A DNA stretch of 27,068 bases from an uncultured Prochlorococcus sp. (lineage in GTDB: Bacteria; Cyanobacteriota; Cyanobacteriia; PCC-6307; Cyanobiaceae). Below the pieces are notes generated by a model that worked only from the letters and a program-made list of their open reading frames with translations, was not told the origin of the DNA and did not search any database. The DNA is taken from positions 1-27,068 of the forward strand of contig CACHEM010000012.1 in the NCBI GenBank assembly GCA_902578845.1. The letters are read 5' to 3'. Within the stretch, counting starts at the first letter, position 1, and each line of letters opens with the position of its first letter. This document shows, in pieces, positions 8,840 through 16,192 of this stretch. A program made the position numbers and the translations under genes.

Positions 8840-9451
8840 ATGCCAATAGGAACTCCAAGCGTGCCTTACAGACTTCCCGGAAGTCAATATGAAAGATGGG
8901 TCGACATATATACAAGACTAGGTGTTGAAAGAATTCTTTTTCTTGGGCAAGAAGTAAATGATGGTATTGCTAATAGTCTTGTTGCACAAATGCTTTATCT
9001 AGATTCTGATGATAATTCCAAACCTATCTATCTGTATATAAATAGCCCAGGAGGATCAGTAACTGCTGGCTTGGCAATTTATGACACTATTAAATACGTA
9101 AAAAGTGATGTAGTAACCATATGCGTAGGCCTTGCAGCCTCCATGGGAGCGTTCCTATTGGCCGCTGGTACAAAAGGTAAAAGAGTTGCTTTGCCTCACA
9201 GCAGAATAATGATTCATCAACCATTAGGAGGGACATCTCAACGCCAAGCAAGTGATATTGAAATTGAAGCTAAGGAAATTTTAAGAATTAAAGATATGTT
9301 AAACATGTCTATGGCAGATATGACAGGCCAATCATTTGAGAAAATTGAAAAGGATACTGATAGAGATTATTTTCTAAGTGCGGAAGAAGCAAAAAATTAT
9401 GGATTAATTGATAGAGTAATTTCACATCCAAGCGAAGCAAATCAGTCTTAA
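8840..9451 (+). CDS. clpP3: ATP-dependent Clp protease proteolytic subunit ClpP3
   Basis: An active ClpP-type serine protease subunit of 203 residues. The triad is visible: Ser101 in [10 protein letters not shown], His126 in IMIHQP, and an aspartate in TDRDYFLS (Asp176 by spacing). The N-terminal loop, [11 protein letters not shown] oxyanion segment and LIDRVI end are all present. It cleaves unfolded proteins fed by a Clp ATPase; in cyanobacteria it pairs with ClpR in one core. The partner clpR is immediately upstream. ATG at 8840 gives the short N-terminus typical of this branch, with no long propeptide. The P3 label rests on pairing with clpR and family knowledge rather than a tree. Confidence 0.94.
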   Translation: MPIGTPSVPYRLPGSQYERWVDIYTRLGVERILFLGQEVNDGIANSLVAQMLYLDSDDNSKPIYLYINSPGGSVTAGLAIYDTIKYVKSDVVTICVGLAASMGAFLLAAGTKGKRVALPHSRIMIHQPLGGTSQRQASDIEIEAKEILRIKDMLNMSMADMTGQSFEKIEKDTDRDYFLSAEEAKNYGLIDRVISHPSEANQS

Positions 9452-9561
9452 ACTTTCTAAATTAATATTTTAATTTTAATTTTTTAAATTAATAATTTTT
9501 TGGTTTATTTCCACCTTAATGTCTAAAATAATAACTATTAAACGCAAAGAAGCTACAACTA

Positions 9562-10551
9562 ATGACCCAACTCTTTTACGACACAGATGCAGATCTAAGT
9601 CTTTTAAATAATAAAACAATAGCGATTATTGGATATGGATCACAAGGTCATGCACATGCCCTAAATCTTAAAGATAGCGGTATGGATGTAATTGTTGGAT
9701 TATATAAAGGAAGTAAGTCTGAAAGTAAAGCCATTAGCGATGGTCTACAAGTCTTTAGCGTTTCTGAAGCTTGCAAAAAAGCAGACTGGATTATGATTCT
9801 CCTCCCCGATGAGTTTCAGAAAGATGTTTACCTTAAGGAAATAGAACCTAACTTAAAAGAAGGAAAGATACTAAGTTTTGCTCATGGCTTCAATATAAGA
9901 TTCGGACTTATCAAACCTCCTAGTTTTGTGGATGTTGTAATGATTGCCCCAAAAGGACCTGGACACACTGTTCGTTGGGAATATCAGAACGGTCAAGGAG
10001 TTCCAGCACTGTTTGCAGTTGAGCAGGATTCTTCCGGAAGTGCAAGATCATTGGCAATGGCTTACGCCAAAGGAATCGGAGGAACGAGAGCTGGGATTCT
10101 TGAAACAAACTTTAAAGAAGAAACAGAAACTGATTTATTTGGCGAACAAGCGGTTTTGTGCGGAGGATTATCAGAACTGGTCAAGTCAGGATTCGAAACT
10201 CTTGTAGAGGCAGGTTATCAACCCGAACTTGCTTACTTCGAATGCTTACATGAAGTTAAACTTATTGTTGATTTAATGGTGAAGGGAGGCTTATCTCAAA
10301 TGAGAGATTCCATTTCAAATACTGCAGAATATGGAGATTATGTAAGTGGTAAAAGACTTATCAATAGTGATACAAAGAAAGAAATGCAGAAAATTCTAAA
10401 AGATATACAAGATGGAACTTTTGCTAAGAATTTTGTGGAAGAATGCGATAAAAACAAACCCTTAATGACAAAATTAAGAGAAGAGAACTCAAAACATGAA
10501 ATTGAGAAAGTGGGTAAAGGTCTGCGCTCGATGTTCAGTTGGCTGAAATAA
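9562..10551 (+). CDS. ilvC: Ketol-acid reductoisomerase (class I)
   Basis: IlvC performs the Mg-dependent isomerisation and NADPH reduction of acetolactate or acetohydroxybutyrate, the second common step in valine, leucine and isoleucine synthesis. The 329-residue protein starts with a Rossmann fold, [13 protein letters not shown] at residues 24-36, then [15 protein letters not shown], and the all-helical half with the metal ligands in the [19 protein letters not shown] stretch and the [15 protein letters not shown] segment. The length is that of the short class I enzymes. A 110-base AT-rich gap separates it from clpP3, so it probably has its own promoter. The cobD frame begins inside its last codons with a 13-base overlap. 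Confidence 0.98.
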   Translation: MTQLFYDTDADLSLLNNKTIAIIGYGSQGHAHALNLKDSGMDVIVGLYKGSKSESKAISDGLQVFSVSEACKKADWIMILLPDEFQKDVYLKEIEPNLKEGKILSFAHGFNIRFGLIKPPSFVDVVMIAPKGPGHTVRWEYQNGQGVPALFAVEQDSSGSARSLAMAYAKGIGGTRAGILETNFKEETETDLFGEQAVLCGGLSELVKSGFETLVEAGYQPELAYFECLHEVKLIVDLMVKGGLSQMRDSISNTAEYGDYVSGKRLINSDTKKEMQKILKDIQDGTFAKNFVEECDKNKPLMTKLREENSKHEIEKVGKGLRSMFSWLK

Positions 10552-11564
10552 ATTTATTTTTAATATTCCTTGGATCGATTGGTTTTGATTTGTTGTTCGG
10601 CGATCCAAGATTTTTAATCCACCCTGTTCAAGTAATTGGCGTTTACATAAAAAAAATATCTGATTACCTAATAGATAATTTTGGAGAAAATAAAAATATA
10701 TTGTTTTGGGGTGGTTTCTTCGTAGCTATATCGACTATTGGTATGAGTTTTGGTTTAGGGAAATTGATAGAACTAAGTTATGTCCAATCGAGAAATCATT
10801 TTTTTGTTGGATTATTAATTTTTTTTGGGCTTTCAAGTTGTATTGCGACTAAGGGACTTATTTCAAGTGTGAAAGAGATTGCAGGACTAATAGAACGCAA
10901 GGAAATTAATAACCAAAATAAGAAAATAATCAGAGAGAAGGTACAAAGAATAGTAAGTAGGGATGTAAGGTCATCTTCTATAAAACATCTCTTGAGATCA
11001 AGTACCGAAAGCCTTACCGAAAATTCTGTTGATGGAATATTTGGACCATTATTTTGGATGTTTATTGGAATTATTTTTATGAAGTATTCAATTTTTCTAC
11101 CAGGACCTTTGTCACTTGGTTTTTCTTATAAAGCCATAAGTACTTTAGATTCAATGATAGGTTACAAATATGATTATTTTAGATATTTGGGTTTTTTCAG
11201 TGCAAAAATCGAAGATATTTTTACATTTGTTCCTTCAAGATTAGTTTTAATCACGTTACCTTTAGTTAGCTCCAAAGTTAATGAGTATGGATCAATCATA
11301 AAAAAAAGTTATCTTGATGGTAAAAAATATGACTCGCCTAATGCAGGGATTTCAGAAGCTATATTTGCCTATATTTTAGGTATTAAATTGGGAGGTAAAA
11401 GTAAATATAAAAATGAAATTATTGAAAAGCCAATAATTAATGAGACTGGAGATAATTGCACTGAAGAAAAAATCAAATTAATTTGTAAATTAATTACGAG
11501 ATTACAATTTTTGTGGATAATAATTTTTGCCTTAGTTTTTTTTATAATATCTAGTTTAATTTGA
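10539..11564 (+). CDS. cobD: Adenosylcobinamide-phosphate synthase (CbiB/CobD)
   Basis: This integral membrane enzyme attaches aminopropanol (phosphate) to adenosylcobyric acid in cobalamin synthesis; Prochlorococcus makes pseudocobalamin, so the product probably feeds that. The 341-residue protein has the family start [17 protein letters not shown] (near residues 16-32), a conserved catalytic-type segment with [20 protein letters not shown], then [18 protein letters not shown], and several hydrophobic helices including one at the C-terminus. The only start that gives the expected short N-terminus is TTG at 10539, inside the end of ilvC, implying coupled translation. Naming differs between pathways (CbiB in Salmonella, CobD in Pseudomonas); Salmonella CobD is a different enzyme. 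Confidence 0.92.
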   Translation: MAEINLFLIFLGSIGFDLLFGDPRFLIHPVQVIGVYIKKISDYLIDNFGENKNILFWGGFFVAISTIGMSFGLGKLIELSYVQSRNHFFVGLLIFFGLSSCIATKGLISSVKEIAGLIERKEINNQNKKIIREKVQRIVSRDVRSSSIKHLLRSSTESLTENSVDGIFGPLFWMFIGIIFMKYSIFLPGPLSLGFSYKAISTLDSMIGYKYDYFRYLGFFSAKIEDIFTFVPSRLVLITLPLVSSKVNEYGSIIKKSYLDGKKYDSPNAGISEAIFAYILGIKLGGKSKYKNEIIEKPIINETGDNCTEEKIKLICKLITRLQFLWIIIFALVFFIISSLI

Positions 11565-11606
11565 TAATAAATTAGTTTAAAAATTATTAGAATAAATTTA
11601 AAACCA

Positions 11607-11852
11607 ATGCAAGAAAACGGCTCTCAAATAGAAAATCAAAATGATGATCTTGCTAATACATCATCAACTGATAATGAATACTCAAAATGGGTAGACAATC
11701 AGGGTGATGAAGTTAAGAATGTTTTTGGATTCAATAGCAGTGCTGAGCTTGTAAATGGTAGAGCAGCAATGATCGGATTCTTAATGCTCATATTAACCGA
11801 GTTAGTTTTTAGCGGCAGACCAGTCACTTCTTCAATTTTTGGTATCAATTAA
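11607..11852 (+). CDS. High-light-inducible protein (Hli/Scp, one-helix chlorophyll a/b-binding family)
   Basis: The 81-residue product has a polar, Asn/Asp-rich N-terminal tail (1-40) followed by a single chlorophyll-binding helix with the signature E47-x-x-N50-G-R52 (AELVNGRAAMIGFLMLILTE), then a short lumenal end. Hli proteins bind chlorophyll and carotenoid in thylakoids, protect nascent photosystem components and quench excess energy; many Prochlorococcus copies respond to light or nutrient stress. This copy has a longer tail than the very short phage-like Hli proteins, which suggests a core, vertically inherited member. A small membrane protein gene starts two bases after its stop and is likely co-transcribed. 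I do not assign an hli number. Confidence 0.93.
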   Translation: MQENGSQIENQNDDLANTSSTDNEYSKWVDNQGDEVKNVFGFNSSAELVNGRAAMIGFLMLILTELVFSGRPVTSSIFGIN

Positions 11853-11854
11853 AA

Positions 11855-12067
11855 ATGGAAGAAAAAAAATCTAATCCAATAAAAGCAATCCTATACATAT
11901 CTGTGTGGGTAATAATTTGGGGAACATTAGGCTCTTTCATTGATTATCCTCTTTATAAAAATAAAATTTACTTAGAAGGAAGCATATATCAGTATCTTAC
12001 TTTCGCAATTACAGCGATAATATCAATAATAAGTGCAAAGTTTTTTTATAAGAAAATTGATTTATAG
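11855..12067 (+). CDS. Small two-helix membrane protein, unknown function
   Basis: A 70-residue protein with a charged start (MEEKKSNP) and two hydrophobic segments, about residues 11-29 and 45-63, separated by a polar loop with DYPLYKNK; the end is basic (KFFYKKIDL). No known domain is recognised. It starts two bases after the hli stop, so it very likely shares that transcript and may work in the same membrane. Its last six bases overlap the end of the next gene on the opposite strand. Length is short, but the start spacing, membrane pattern and normal codon use support a real gene. Confidence 0.75.
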   Translation: MEEKKSNPIKAILYISVWVIIWGTLGSFIDYPLYKNKIYLEGSIYQYLTFAITAIISIISAKFFYKKIDL

Positions 12068-12319
12068 AAACTTGTACCTAAATTTCTTAATAATTTTTGC
12101 TGGTTTTTTACTTTCATTAGACTCGTAAAGTATCCACTGATGTGTCTCAGTATCATGATCACAACCATAATTTCCAGATGGGTTATCATAACTTGAAAGA
12201 TATGAATGACAATTTTGGTCTGCCTCAAAAGCAGAGTCATAACCTGTTAGAAAATATATCAAAAAAAGAACAGTTATCAACAAAAAAAATATTTGAGAAA
12301 CTAAACTAACTACCTTCAT
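12062..12319 (-). CDS. Small membrane-anchored or exported protein, unknown function
   Basis: An 85-residue product with an N-terminal hydrophobic stretch (about residues 5-26, IFFLLITVLFLIYFL) followed by a polar, Asn/Asp/His-rich region with two cysteines about 16 residues apart (NCHSYL and YGCDHD), then a basic tail. This reads as a signal anchor plus a small extracytoplasmic domain that could hold a disulfide. No domain is recognised. It is the last of three small minus-strand genes and overlaps the end of the two-helix protein gene by six bases. The competing minus frame in the same place has no such structure and is a shadow. Confidence 0.65.
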   Translation of the reverse strand: MKVVSLVSQIFFLLITVLFLIYFLTGYDSAFEADQNCHSYLSSYDNPSGNYGCDHDTETHQWILYESNESKKPAKIIKKFRYKFL

Positions 12320-12377
12320 AAGCTATTCTAAAATTTAAATATATCATCTAATAAAATCTTTCGATCTAAAAATATAG

Positions 12378-12620
12378 CTAACGTCCAACATTAAATACAA
12401 AGTCATGGAATTCTTGATTCTTTAAATACAGGATGACTAGCAATACTAAAATGATATTTAAGCCTATTACTATTGATCCAAAAATATTTATTTGTTTTTT
12501 GCCTGGCAAAGTGTAAGTAAATTTCTTCCCTTTAAGAAAACCAGCTAAGCCTTTTTTTTCTTTTATTTGAGTATTTTGAGTATTATTCTTAACTTCATTA
12601 TCAGAAAAACCTTTTACCAT
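12378..12620 (-). CDS. Small single-pass membrane protein, unknown function
   Basis: An 80-residue product with a hydrophilic, Lys/Asn-rich N-terminal half containing GLAGFLKGKKFTYTLPGKKQ, one membrane helix near residues 47-66 (IFGSIVIGLNIILVLLVILY), and a short conserved-looking end, KNQEFHDFVFNVGR. The basic half before the helix suggests it stays in the cytoplasm with the C-terminus outside or in the lumen. I believe similar proteins occur in marine picocyanobacteria, but no function is known to me. It has its own upstream AT-rich gap of 54 bases and no obvious partner apart from its small neighbours. Confidence 0.7.
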   Translation of the reverse strand: MVKGFSDNEVKNNTQNTQIKEKKGLAGFLKGKKFTYTLPGKKQINIFGSIVIGLNIILVLLVILYLKNQEFHDFVFNVGR

Positions 12621-12674
12621 TACAAATTAAATAACAAATTTATAATATTCCAAAAAAATAAATTATTTTAATAA

Positions 12675-12986
12675 TTAACAATTTTTAATCACATATGGGA
12701 TCATTAAGGAAATTCTCTCATTTGAGAAATTATTAAAAAAATAAGCTTCAATAATTTCCGTTTGCAGCCCCAATAAACTTGATTGACATTTGAATCTATT
12801 TTGGTCAAATACTACTAATTGAAGTTTTTCTATTTCAGAAACTAATTCTTTACATATTTGGGTGCGAGAATCTTTAAAACAATCATTAGATTGTTTTAAA
12901 ATCTTAGACTTTGTTGGTATTGTTTCAGCCATAACAAAATTTGATAACAGAAAAAATTTCAGGAATAAAATAGTTAAACATTTCAT
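12675..12986 (-). CDS. Small exported cysteine-containing protein, unknown function
   Basis: A 103-residue product with a clear signal peptide: basic MK start, hydrophobic LTILFLKFFLLSNFVMA, and a likely cleavage after VMA-ET (near residue 20). The predicted mature part of about 83 residues is soluble with four cysteines (NDCFKD, QICKEL, FKCQSS and a C-terminal Cys), a pattern fitting two disulfide bonds in the periplasm or lumen. Hydrophobic spacing suggests a small helical protein. No domain is recognised. It lies between the 80-residue membrane protein and hup, all on the minus strand. Confidence 0.7.
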   Translation of the reverse strand: MKCLTILFLKFFLLSNFVMAETIPTKSKILKQSNDCFKDSRTQICKELVSEIEKLQLVVFDQNRFKCQSSLLGLQTEIIEAYFFNNFSNERISLMIPYVIKNC

Positions 12987-13064
12987 TACTTCTTAAGATT
13001 TTCGAAATTTTGGATACCTCGTTAAGAGTGATGGGCATTGAGCTAATTGCATTTTTTTGCGATT

Positions 13065-13092
13065 AAAAAAAAAGATGCCCTGAAAGAGCACC
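13065..13092 (-). terminator. Rho-independent terminator of hup
   Basis: On the minus strand, 33 bases after the hup stop, GGTGCTC - TTTCA - GGGCATC forms a seven-pair stem (two G-U pairs) with a five-base loop and is followed directly by nine T residues. This is a classic intrinsic terminator and separates hup from the small genes downstream of it. Confidence 0.75.
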
Positions 13093-13124
13093 TAGTTATT
13101 AAAGGAAGAAATAGATTAAAAAAA

Positions 13125-13400
13125 TTACCCTTGAACTCTATCCTTAAAAAGTTTACCTGCAGAAAATGTTGGAACTCTTTTAGCGGGTATTGCTATTTTT
13201 TCGCCTGTCTTAGGGTTTAATCCCTGTCTTGCAGAACGATCTCTTGGTTCAAAAGAACCAAATCCTAGTAAAGAGACTTTTTTGCCTTCCACTACTGAAT
13301 CAACAATAGTTTCAATAGCTGCATCAACAACTAAAGAAACATCCGTTTTTGTGAGCTCTGTACGAGCTGCAACAAGATTTACTAAATCAGCTTTGTTCAT
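13125..13400 (-). CDS. hup: Nucleoid DNA-binding protein HU
   Basis: A 91-residue HU/IHF family protein that dimerises and bends DNA non-specifically in the nucleoid. Present are the N-terminal helices (MNKADLVNLVAARTELTKTD), the family signature GFGSFEPRDRSARQG and the DNA-arm segment ending NPKTGEKIAIPAKRVPTFS, with the usual C-terminal helix AGKLFKDRV. The proline-containing arm that intercalates in DNA is intact. Length matches HU exactly. A strong terminator follows the stop, and the upstream gap carries an interrupted palindrome that could be a regulatory site. It is a single-gene transcript. Confidence 0.97.
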   Translation of the reverse strand: MNKADLVNLVAARTELTKTDVSLVVDAAIETIVDSVVEGKKVSLLGFGSFEPRDRSARQGLNPKTGEKIAIPAKRVPTFSAGKLFKDRVQG

Positions 13401-13441
13401 TGAAATTTAAATTAAAGCTAGGGGTTAAAAAAAGATTTAAA

Positions 13442-13458
13442 TCGAGTTTAAACCTCGA
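13442..13458. repeat. Interrupted palindrome upstream of hup
   Basis: TCGAG-TTTAAAC-CTCGA: the arms TCGAG/CTCGA pair and the centre TTTAAA is itself palindromic, so apart from one extra C the 17 bases are symmetric. It lies 42-58 bases before the hup start and 14 bases before the ATG of the broken small frame on the other strand. It could be an operator serving either direction, but no known regulator site is recognised. Confidence 0.3.
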
Positions 13459-13471
13459 ACTTCCACATCAT

Positions 13472-13658
13472 ATGGAGCAAATACAAATACGGCAACCGAA
13501 AATGCCGGTGGCGCAAAGCTTTATACAAATTTTAGGGACATTTTTAGCAACATTATTTATTTCTTATAGCCGCGCTTTTTCATTCATTAAAAAAAGAATC
13601 TTCATTTAGAGAACAGCAGAAAGCATTGGTAGCACTGGATTTAGCATTAAAAATCTAA
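13472..13658 (+). pseudogene. Possible small membrane protein gene broken by a one-base frameshift
   Basis: From ATG 13472 the frame reads 46 residues with a basic-polar start, a hydrophobic helix (SFIQILGTFLATLFIS) and then stops at 13609 soon after a run of T5 (13576-13580) and A7 (13589-13595). If one base is dropped at either run, the frame continues without a stop through ESSFREQQKALVALDLALKI to a TAA at 13658, giving a coherent 61-residue protein: tail, membrane helix, amphipathic C-terminal helix. The unusually GC-rich first part also looks coding. Either this is a decayed gene, a sequencing/assembly indel in a homopolymer, or a slippage-dependent gene. It could still be chance; no family is recognised and no Shine-Dalgarno is seen. 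Confidence 0.35.
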
Positions 13659-14025
13659 CTACATTTAGCAAAGGGGGAAAATGTTAAAGGGGAGGTGAAT
13701 TTAAGAATTTGAGCTATTTATTATGTTTTATTAATTTTCAGATATATTTCCTTCTCATCACATGAAAAAACACAATTTGTATTTTGAAATCAAGAAAAAT
13801 CTGGTTTTCTCATAATTAAACTTTCTCTATAAATCGTTTTATGCACTGAGCAGATGGATGAAGAAATTGTAATTAATTAGAAAATTAATACTCTCCAAGA
13901 TCTAATAAAGTTGATTAGTGAAGCCTTAAATTTGAGTTTTTTTTTTAATTTTTGCATCTATTATTCAAATATAAGTAATTTAAATAAATCATCTCAATAT
14001 TTAACTAATCAATGATAAAGAAAAA
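13659..14025. other. Intergenic stretch with no recognised gene
   Basis: These 367 bases before glgX carry stops in all frames and no ORF above about 20 codons that I would support. Things seen: a purine-rich AAAGGGGAGGTG (around 13686-13697) resembling a strong Shine-Dalgarno but followed only by a 5-codon frame, a 17-codon frame at 13762-13815, and a T10 run near 13938-13947 without a convincing stem. The glgX promoter and leader must lie here, and a small RNA is possible, but nothing can be assigned from sequence alone. Confidence 0.5.
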
Positions 14026-16059
14026 GTGATTCATCTCAATAAAGGTAAACCATTTCCTTTAGGGAGTTCTCTAACTTCCCAAGGGATTAATTTTTCCTTA
14101 GTAGCCACAAATGCAGAATATGTAGAAATCTTATTGTTTGAGAAAGAGGACTCTATTTCCCCAAAAAGCATATTCAAATTAGATCAGACTAATAATACCG
14201 GTCCATACTGGCATGCGGAAATAAAAAATCTAGATGAAGGTTGTATTTATGCTTTTAGAGTGAAACAAAAAAATAATGAAATTAATAATAACTATGAAAA
14301 AAAAGTATTACTTGATCCATGTTCAAGGGGTATTACAGGATGGGGAAGTTATAAAAGAGAAAATGCCTTAAAAAATCAAGAAAATACTAATTCTTGTCTT
14401 AAAAGTGTTGTTTGCGATAGAAAATTATTTAATTTTAAGGATTATCCAAGACCGAAACATTCTTGGGAAGAAACAATTATTTATGAACTCCATATCAAAG
14501 CTTTCACTGAATCAACTGATAAAGATGAAAGTTGTTTTAAGAAATTCTTAAAAAAAATTCCTTATCTCAAAGAACTGGGTATTACAACAATTGAATTACT
14601 TCCAATTTTTTGTTTTGATCCTACTGATGCACCAAATGGTCTAAAAAATTTTTGGGGATATAGTCCAATTAATTGGTTTACTCCGCATTTTGAATATCTT
14701 TCGAATGAATCCGCCGAAAAGAATAGAGAGGAATTTAGAAGATTTGTAGAGGAATGTCATAAAGCAGACATTGAAGTCATATTAGATGTTGTATACAATC
14801 ACACTTGCGAAGGTGATTCAAAAGGGCCAGCAATATCTTGGAAAGGTATAGATGAAAATCTTTATTACTTTATTGGGAAAGATAAAAATTTTCAGGACGT
14901 CTCCGGATGTGGTAATACTATTGCAGCAAACAGAGGATTAGTTAGAAAATTAATAATTGAATCTTTAAAATGTTGGGCGAGTGAATTAGGAGTTGATGGT
15001 TTTAGATTTGATTTAGGAATTGCCCTATCAAGAGGAGAAAATCTTTCACCGCTTGATAATCCTCCAATTTTTGAAGATATAGAATGTGAACCAGAACTTA
15101 TCGATATCAAGTTCATAAGTGAGCCATGGGATTGTGGCGGTTTATATAAATTAGGTGATTTCCCATCTAAGAATACTTTCACTTGGAATGGTCATTTTAG
15201 AGATGACTTGAGGAGATTTTGGAAGGGGGATAAAGATACAGCTTGGAATATGGGCGATAAAATCAAAGGTACTCCATCAATTTATAAAGGAGATACTATT
15301 TTGCCAAAATCAATAAACTTTATAACTTCACATGATGGATTCACTCTAAAAGATTTAGTAACTTTCAATAGAAAACATAATTTTGCGAACAGAGAGCAAA
15401 ACAGAGATGGTGATAACCATAACAATTCTTGGAATCATGGTACTGAGGGACCAACTACGAACTTATTAATCAATAATTTAAGAAAAAGACAACAAAAAAA
15501 TCTTGTTCTTAGTTTACTTATCTCTAAAGGTGTTCCAATGATACTTATGGGTGATGAGATAGGAAGATCACAAGGCGGGAACAACAATTCTTGGTGCCAA
15601 GATAATTTATTGGGCTGGATGAATTGGGAACAAGGTCAACAAGATTTGGAATTATTAGAATATTTTAAATATGTTATAAAAATCCGAAAAAAACTAATAA
15701 ACATTTTCAATCCATCATTCTTCCCTAATAATCAAACCAATAAAAATATTCCAACATATCATTGGCATGGAACAAAGTTAGATAGCCCCGATTGGAGTAG
15801 TTGGTCTCACACAGTTGCCTTTAGTATTAACCAAGGCAATACTAATCCGCTGGTTTGGATAGGTTTAAATGCATATTCAAAAAGTATCGATTTCCCCTTA
15901 CCGAAATGTAAATATAAATGGTTAAAAGTTATCGACACTAGCATGTCTGAGATTTTTGAACCCTTAACCATTAATGAAAAATCTGTTTCAATAAAGAGTA
16001 GAAGCTCTTTACTAATCATTTCAGAAGAAGTATTTGGGGCAAAAAATAATTTATTCTAA
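14026..16059 (+). CDS. glgX: Glycogen debranching enzyme / isoamylase
   Basis: A GH13 isoamylase-type enzyme that cuts alpha-1,6 branches of glycogen or limit dextrin, working with phosphorylase in mobilising the night-time carbon store. The 677 residues comprise an N-terminal CBM48-type beta domain (1-110), the catalytic barrel with DVVYNHT, the nucleophile Asp329 in GFRFDL, the acid/base Glu366 in ISEPWD and the transition-state Asp437 in FITSHDG, and a C-terminal beta domain (about 590-677). Length fits GlgX. The start is GTG 14026, which gives the expected short lead to the PFPLGSSLTSQGINFS motif; the ATG 13 bases upstream is out of frame. The gene faces tRNA-Gly tail to tail and stands before a likely glucose transporter, so sugar metabolism is grouped here. 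Confidence 0.95.
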   Translation: MIHLNKGKPFPLGSSLTSQGINFSLVATNAEYVEILLFEKEDSISPKSIFKLDQTNNTGPYWHAEIKNLDEGCIYAFRVKQKNNEINNNYEKKVLLDPCSRGITGWGSYKRENALKNQENTNSCLKSVVCDRKLFNFKDYPRPKHSWEETIIYELHIKAFTESTDKDESCFKKFLKKIPYLKELGITTIELLPIFCFDPTDAPNGLKNFWGYSPINWFTPHFEYLSNESAEKNREEFRRFVEECHKADIEVILDVVYNHTCEGDSKGPAISWKGIDENLYYFIGKDKNFQDVSGCGNTIAANRGLVRKLIIESLKCWASELGVDGFRFDLGIALSRGENLSPLDNPPIFEDIECEPELIDIKFISEPWDCGGLYKLGDFPSKNTFTWNGHFRDDLRRFWKGDKDTAWNMGDKIKGTPSIYKGDTILPKSINFITSHDGFTLKDLVTFNRKHNFANREQNRDGDNHNNSWNHGTEGPTTNLLINNLRKRQQKNLVLSLLISKGVPMILMGDEIGRSQGGNNNSWCQDNLLGWMNWEQGQQDLELLEYFKYVIKIRKKLINIFNPSFFPNNQTNKNIPTYHWHGTKLDSPDWSSWSHTVAFSINQGNTNPLVWIGLNAYSKSIDFPLPKCKYKWLKVIDTSMSEIFEPLTINEKSVSIKSRSSLLIISEEVFGAKNNLF

Positions 16060-16060
16060 A

Positions 16061-16131
16061 AGCGGGCGGCGGGAATCGAACCCGCATCTTCAGCTTGGAA
16101 GGCTGAGGTTTTACCACTAAACCACGCCCGC
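16061..16131 (-). tRNA. trnG-UCC: tRNA-Gly (anticodon UCC)
   Basis: On the minus strand a 71-base cloverleaf: acceptor GCGGGCG pairing with CGCCCGC plus discriminator U, D arm around TGGTTTAGTGGTAAAACC, anticodon arm CAGCC-TTCCAAG-CTG with anticodon TCC, and T arm GCGGGTTCGATTCCCGC. CCA is not encoded. It reads GGN/GGA-type glycine codons. Its 3' end is one base from the glgX stop. Confidence 0.97.
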
Positions 16132-16142
16132 ATTAAGTAATA

Positions 16143-16171
16143 GAATTACCATTGCAATAATACATTATCAA
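16143..16171 (-). promoter_or_regulatory. Candidate promoter of tRNA-Gly
   Basis: On the minus strand TTGATA (16166-16171) and TAATTC (16143-16148) are separated by 17 bases and end 11 bases before the tRNA 5' end. The -35 is good, the -10 weak, and an alternative TATTAC nearer the tRNA exists. It lies in the gap shared with the divergent transporter gene. Confidence 0.3.
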
Positions 16172-16192
16172 ACAATAAACAAAGTAAAAAGA

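Noticed and set aside
9459..9502. AT-only repeat (AAATTAATA twice) between clpP3 and ilvC, considered as a terminator or iteron
   Set aside because: Pairs are all A-T with no stable stem, only two copies, and such runs are common in this genome.
12046..12240. 64-codon minus frame overlapping the 85-residue small protein
   Set aside because: It spans the end of two better-supported genes and lacks the membrane-anchor structure seen in the competing frame.
13400..13471. Extension of the small frame beside hup back to 13400
   Set aside because: The added residues are a Lys-rich translation of the AT-rich hup upstream region and overlap the hup start codon; ATG 13472 is the better start.
13762..13815. 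17-codon frame starting ATG (KKHNLYFEIKKNLVFS)
   Set aside because: Too short, no Shine-Dalgarno, composition expected by chance in AT-rich DNA.
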